Below, piece by piece: positions 61,406-64,000 of a stretch of 64,000 bases of DNA. The stretch is from NCBI RefSeq assembly GCF_000813825.1, contig NZ_JWTA01000016.1:1-64000 (forward strand), in the 5' to 3' direction. The position numbers were made by a program, and so were the translations under genes. This stretch comes from Chryseobacterium taiwanense (GTDB lineage Bacteria > Bacteroidota > Bacteroidia > Flavobacteriales > Weeksellaceae). How positions within the stretch are numbered: position 1 is the stretch's first letter; each line of letters opens with the position of its first letter. The notes beneath the pieces are model-generated. The model ran no database searches, had not been told where the DNA came from, and was given only the letters and a program-made list of their open reading frames with translations.

Positions 61406-62893
61406 TTAGTTTACTACAAATTTTCTTTCATTAATCAATTCTGCAATCGCTAACATATCCTGTCCGATCAATCGGTCATCTTCAAGCTTAGCAACTTTTG
61501 AACGAAGAATGGCATAGTTTTCTTCAATGATTTTTGAGCATTTTGCAGGTCTTCTGAATTCTAATCCCTGTGCTGCAAACATTAATTCCACCGATAAAAT
61601 ATTCACCAAGTTTCCTAAAACCTGATTGAATTTTCTTCCGGAAATACTTCCCATAGAAACGTGATCTTCCTGTCCTAAACTTGTCGGAATAGAATCTGCA
61701 GAAGCAGGGAAACACAATGTTTTATTTTCAGTTACCAACGCTGCAGAAGTATACTGAGGAATCATGAATCCTGAATTTAAGCCCGAGCTTTCCGTCAACA
61801 ATCTTGGCAAACCATATTTTCCTTCCAATAATAAATAACTTCTTCTGTCTGAAATATTTCCTAATTCAGCAGCAGCCAACGTTGCATAATCTAATGGTAA
61901 AGCCATCAGCTGACCGTGGAAGTTTCCTCCTGAAATAGATTCCTCAGCGCTTAAAACAATTGGATTATCCGTTACAGAGTTTAATTCCGTTTCTGCCATC
62001 ATTTTCAGATGTTCAAAAGAATTTCTACTAGCACCATGAACCTGAGGAACACATCTCATTGAATACGGATCCTGAACTCTTTCACAATCTTCATGAGCTT
62101 TCATATTTTCAGAACCTTTCAGGAACTTTAGCATTCTTGCAGCCACCTTTTTACTTCCTTCAAACGGTCTTATTTCGTGGAGTTCTTTTTTAAACGGACT
62201 TGCGGAACCTCTGTACGCTTCAAGACTCATTGCAGCCGTCATATCAGCAAGATCTAATAAATATTCAAATTTTTCTAAACCTTTTATAGCATGAGCAAGA
62301 ATAAACTGAGTTCCGTTGATTAATCCCAATCCTTCTTTCGGACCTAAAGTTAATGGCTCAAGATTATTTTTCTCTAGCACTTCAGCCGTTTCAAAGATCT
62401 CATTTCCTACCCAAACTTTTCCTAATCCCAAAAGAGGTAAAACAAGGTGTGATAAAGGCGCTAAATCTCCCGAAGCTCCCACCGAACCTTGCTCAGGAAC
62501 AACCGGAATAATGTCTTTCTCCAACATCAGAATCATTCTCTCAATCACCTCTAAAGAAACTCCCGAAAATCCTTTTGATAAAGCATGAACTTTAGCAATA
62601 ATCATAATTTTTGAAAGTTCTTTATCAATTGGTTTCCCAACACCTACCGCATGAGAGATAATCAGATTATATTGTAACTGCGCTGTTTCATCAGCAGAAA
62701 TTTTCGTATCACAAAGAGGGCCAAATCCTGTATTGATCCCATACACACAACGATCTGAATCTACAATCTTCTGAACATTTTTCTGGGATTTCAAAATTTG
62801 GTCTTTTGCAGCCTTGTTCAGTTTAGCTTTATTTGGAGCTTTACAGATTTCCAAAACATCATGGAAACTGAAAACATCTACACCGTATATCAT
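61406..62893 (-). CDS. hutH: Histidine ammonia-lyase
   Basis: A 495-residue lyase forming urocanate from histidine. The Ala-Ser-Gly triad that becomes the MIO cofactor is at 140-142 (GSVGASGDLAPLSH), and the active-site Tyr51 lies in YGINTGFGPL. The selectivity region reads ISHAVGVGKPI, as in histidine lyases, rather than the RSHSSGTG form of flavobacterial tyrosine lyases. No other hut gene is adjacent. First gene of a pair with DUF2059. Confidence 0.93.
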   Translation of the reverse strand: MIYGVDVFSFHDVLEICKAPNKAKLNKAAKDQILKSQKNVQKIVDSDRCVYGINTGFGPLCDTKISADETAQLQYNLIISHAVGVGKPIDKELSKIMIIAKVHALSKGFSGVSLEVIERMILMLEKDIIPVVPEQGSVGASGDLAPLSHLVLPLLGLGKVWVGNEIFETAEVLEKNNLEPLTLGPKEGLGLINGTQFILAHAIKGLEKFEYLLDLADMTAAMSLEAYRGSASPFKKELHEIRPFEGSKKVAARMLKFLKGSENMKAHEDCERVQDPYSMRCVPQVHGASRNSFEHLKMMAETELNSVTDNPIVLSAEESISGGNFHGQLMALPLDYATLAAAELGNISDRRSYLLLEGKYGLPRLLTESSGLNSGFMIPQYTSAALVTENKTLCFPASADSIPTSLGQEDHVSMGSISGRKFNQVLGNLVNILSVELMFAAQGLEFRRPAKCSKIIEENYAILRSKVAKLEDDRLIGQDMLAIAELINERKFVVN

Positions 62894-63024
62894 TCTCTAA
62901 ATTTTGTCTTAAAATTACACATTTAACAATAATTGGAAAAACTAATTTTTCAACGTCATATTTTTCTCAGAATAAGTCATTTAATTTGCTATTTTTACCG
63001 CCAAAATAAAAAATTAATACCCAT

Positions 63025-63786
63025 ATGAAACTTAAAACCATGTTGCTTGCATTGTTTCTTGTAAGCACCGCTTCTTTCGCACAGAAAGTAAAATACTCTA
63101 AAGAAGAGATCAAAAAGATGGAGCAATACCTTTTTAATGAAGGGTTCAATACTGCATCACAAAAAAAGATATCTACCATTATATTAAAGGATAACAACGA
63201 ATATCAAGGTTATGCGAAATCATGGGTAAAACAGAAAGGTCAAATACTTTCAATTACTATTGAAGATGCTGAGACAGGAAAACCTGTAAAACTTGAGGCT
63301 AAAGATATTGCCGAAATGTATTTGTACGCAACTGAAACTGAGAAATCGGCGAAAGCAACAAAGTTCATTTCAAACATCAGAAATTATAGTACTAAAAAAT
63401 ATAAAAAATCTACTACAGATGATGTTATTCCTTTTGAAAACCAAACTGTTTCTTTGAAAAACAAGAAAGAGAGCAAAAGTTTTCTAATGCAGGTTATCAA
63501 TCCCGACTTTAATGAAAGTATCACTGTTTACCACGATCCTTTTGCAAAGGAAACTACAGGATTTTCTGTGATGGGATCTCCTCAATTAGGTGGTGGAGTT
63601 ATCAAATCTTATTATGTAAAAAAAGGAGATAAAGTAATGTGGCTTCACAAAGATGATTTTGAAGATAATTACGATTTTCTTTTCGGAGACAATGCAGAAT
63701 TCATGAAAAAATTCCCTAAAAACTCCGTGGAATGGGATTATTTCAGCTTCTTGATTTACCAGTACACAGAAATGAGCAACGGATAA
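63025..63786 (+). CDS. Secreted protein of unknown function
   Basis: A 253-residue exported protein with a signal peptide ending TASFAQ. The mature part is charged (KYSKEEIKKMEQYLFNEGFN) with strands such as IKSYYVKKGDKVMWLHKDDFEDN and ends WDYFSFLIYQYTEMSNG. It resembles secreted Chryseobacterium proteins; no motif is seen. Upstream is a T-rich stretch without a clear -7 box. It is followed by a strong terminator. Confidence 0.72.
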   Translation: MKLKTMLLALFLVSTASFAQKVKYSKEEIKKMEQYLFNEGFNTASQKKISTIILKDNNEYQGYAKSWVKQKGQILSITIEDAETGKPVKLEAKDIAEMYLYATETEKSAKATKFISNIRNYSTKKYKKSTTDDVIPFENQTVSLKNKKESKSFLMQVINPDFNESITVYHDPFAKETTGFSVMGSPQLGGGVIKSYYVKKGDKVMWLHKDDFEDNYDFLFGDNAEFMKKFPKNSVEWDYFSFLIYQYTEMSNG

Positions 63787-63810
63787 AATTTAATATTAAC
63801 ATATATTATA

Positions 63811-63838
63811 AAGCTGTAGGAACTCTGCAGCTTTTTTT
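63811..63838 (+). terminator. Intrinsic terminator before uvrC
   Basis: AAGCTGTAG (63811-63819) pairs with CTGCAGCTT (63825-63833) around GAACT, then T7. Confidence 0.87.
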
Positions 63839-63854
63839 GTGGCTTTAAATTCCT

Positions 63855-63862
63855 TAATTTTG
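63855..63862 (+). promoter_or_regulatory. -7 promoter element of uvrC
   Basis: TAATTTTG ends 5 bases before the ATG at 63868, so the transcript should be leaderless or nearly so. Confidence 0.5.
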
Positions 63863-63867
63863 TTTAT

Positions 63868-64000
63868 ATGAATCCTTCTTTAGAACTGCAGCTTAAAACT
63901 TTACCTTCCGAACCTGGTGTTTATCGTTATTATGATAAAAACGAGCAACTTTTATATGTCGGAAAGGCTAAAAACTTAAAGAAAAGGGTTCTTTCTTATT
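63868..64000 (+). CDS. uvrC: Excinuclease ABC subunit C (5' end, cut by the window)
   Basis: The first 44 residues, [20 protein letters not shown] then [17 protein letters not shown], are the start of the N-terminal GIY-YIG nuclease domain of UvrC (GVYRYY and [11 protein letters not shown]). UvrC makes the 3' incision in nucleotide excision repair. The rest lies beyond the window. Confidence 0.93.
   Translation, partial: MNPSLELQLKTLPSEPGVYRYYDKNEQLLYVGKAKNLKKRVLSY

Noticed and set aside
61406-62893. Tyrosine ammonia-lyase of flexirubin synthesis
   Set aside because: The selectivity region reads ISHAVGVGKPI like histidine lyases, and no aryl-polyene genes are near.

Overview
The window looks like a chromosomal segment of a flavobacterium (Bacteroidota, Weeksellaceae), most likely Chryseobacterium or a close relative. 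Supporting signs are the AT-rich DNA, weak or absent Shine-Dalgarno sequences, many TAnnTTTG-type -7 promoter elements, type IX secretion (T9SS) parts (a PorP/SprF protein and a type A sorting domain), and many families typical of this group (DUF5606, DUF3822, VF530, head-GIN, LVIVD, the LytTR two-component pair). I saw no rRNA, tRNA, CRISPR array, phage, insertion sequence or replication origin. The genus is an inference from protein style only.

Layout. 0-6 kb: a broken SH3 gene, a small lipoprotein, an LVIVD-repeat lipoprotein, a 522-base AT-rich gap and a large GAF-like protein. 5.3-11.2 kb: a bestrophin-type channel and an HD/PycTM membrane protein in one operon, divergent from a 1237-residue surface protein that joins a phosphatase, a CotH-like kinase region and an outer-membrane barrel. 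11.2-16.3 kb: mazG, a FUSC protein, a lipoprotein, DUF5606, def, ruvX and a SixA-like phosphatase. 16.3-20.8 kb: a serine hydrolase, then a + strand run ending in DUF3822 and rsmD. 20.8-22.7 kb: a divergent HxlR regulator/nitroreductase pair with palindromic operators, then murI. 22.9-28.9 kb: hemW, porP, an RluD-like synthase and a PASTA protein, divergent from ddl-coaD. 29-33.4 kb: a TRIC channel, a membrane TPR-like protein, folA, and a lemA-TPM operon with a partial tandem duplication.

33.9-42 kb: a KefF/KefC-like pair, a head-GIN lipoprotein, an M3 peptidase, YchJ, an SlyD-like FKBP, VF530 and a secreted unknown. 42-48.9 kb: a tiny basic protein overlapping sbcD, then sbcC, an STM3941-family protein and a LytS/LytR-type pair. 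49-52.2 kb: two secreted intradiol-dioxygenase paralogues around a double-cupin protein. 52.3-64 kb: a flavin monooxygenase, an S9 peptidase, YceI, a DODA-type dioxygenase, a carboxypeptidase-regulatory-domain protein, a subtilase lipoprotein, a GNAT protein, DUF2059, hutH, a secreted unknown and the first codons of uvrC.

Most of the window is ordinary core genome. The parts that stand out are the HD/PycTM-bestrophin operon facing the phosphatase-kinase-barrel protein, the dioxygenase-cupin-dioxygenase cluster, an rsmD with an altered catalytic motif, and several families of small palindromic repeats in the intergenic gaps. Many start codons were moved from TTG/GTG to the next ATG, because the flavobacterial promoter or a terminator lies where the longer reading frame would begin.
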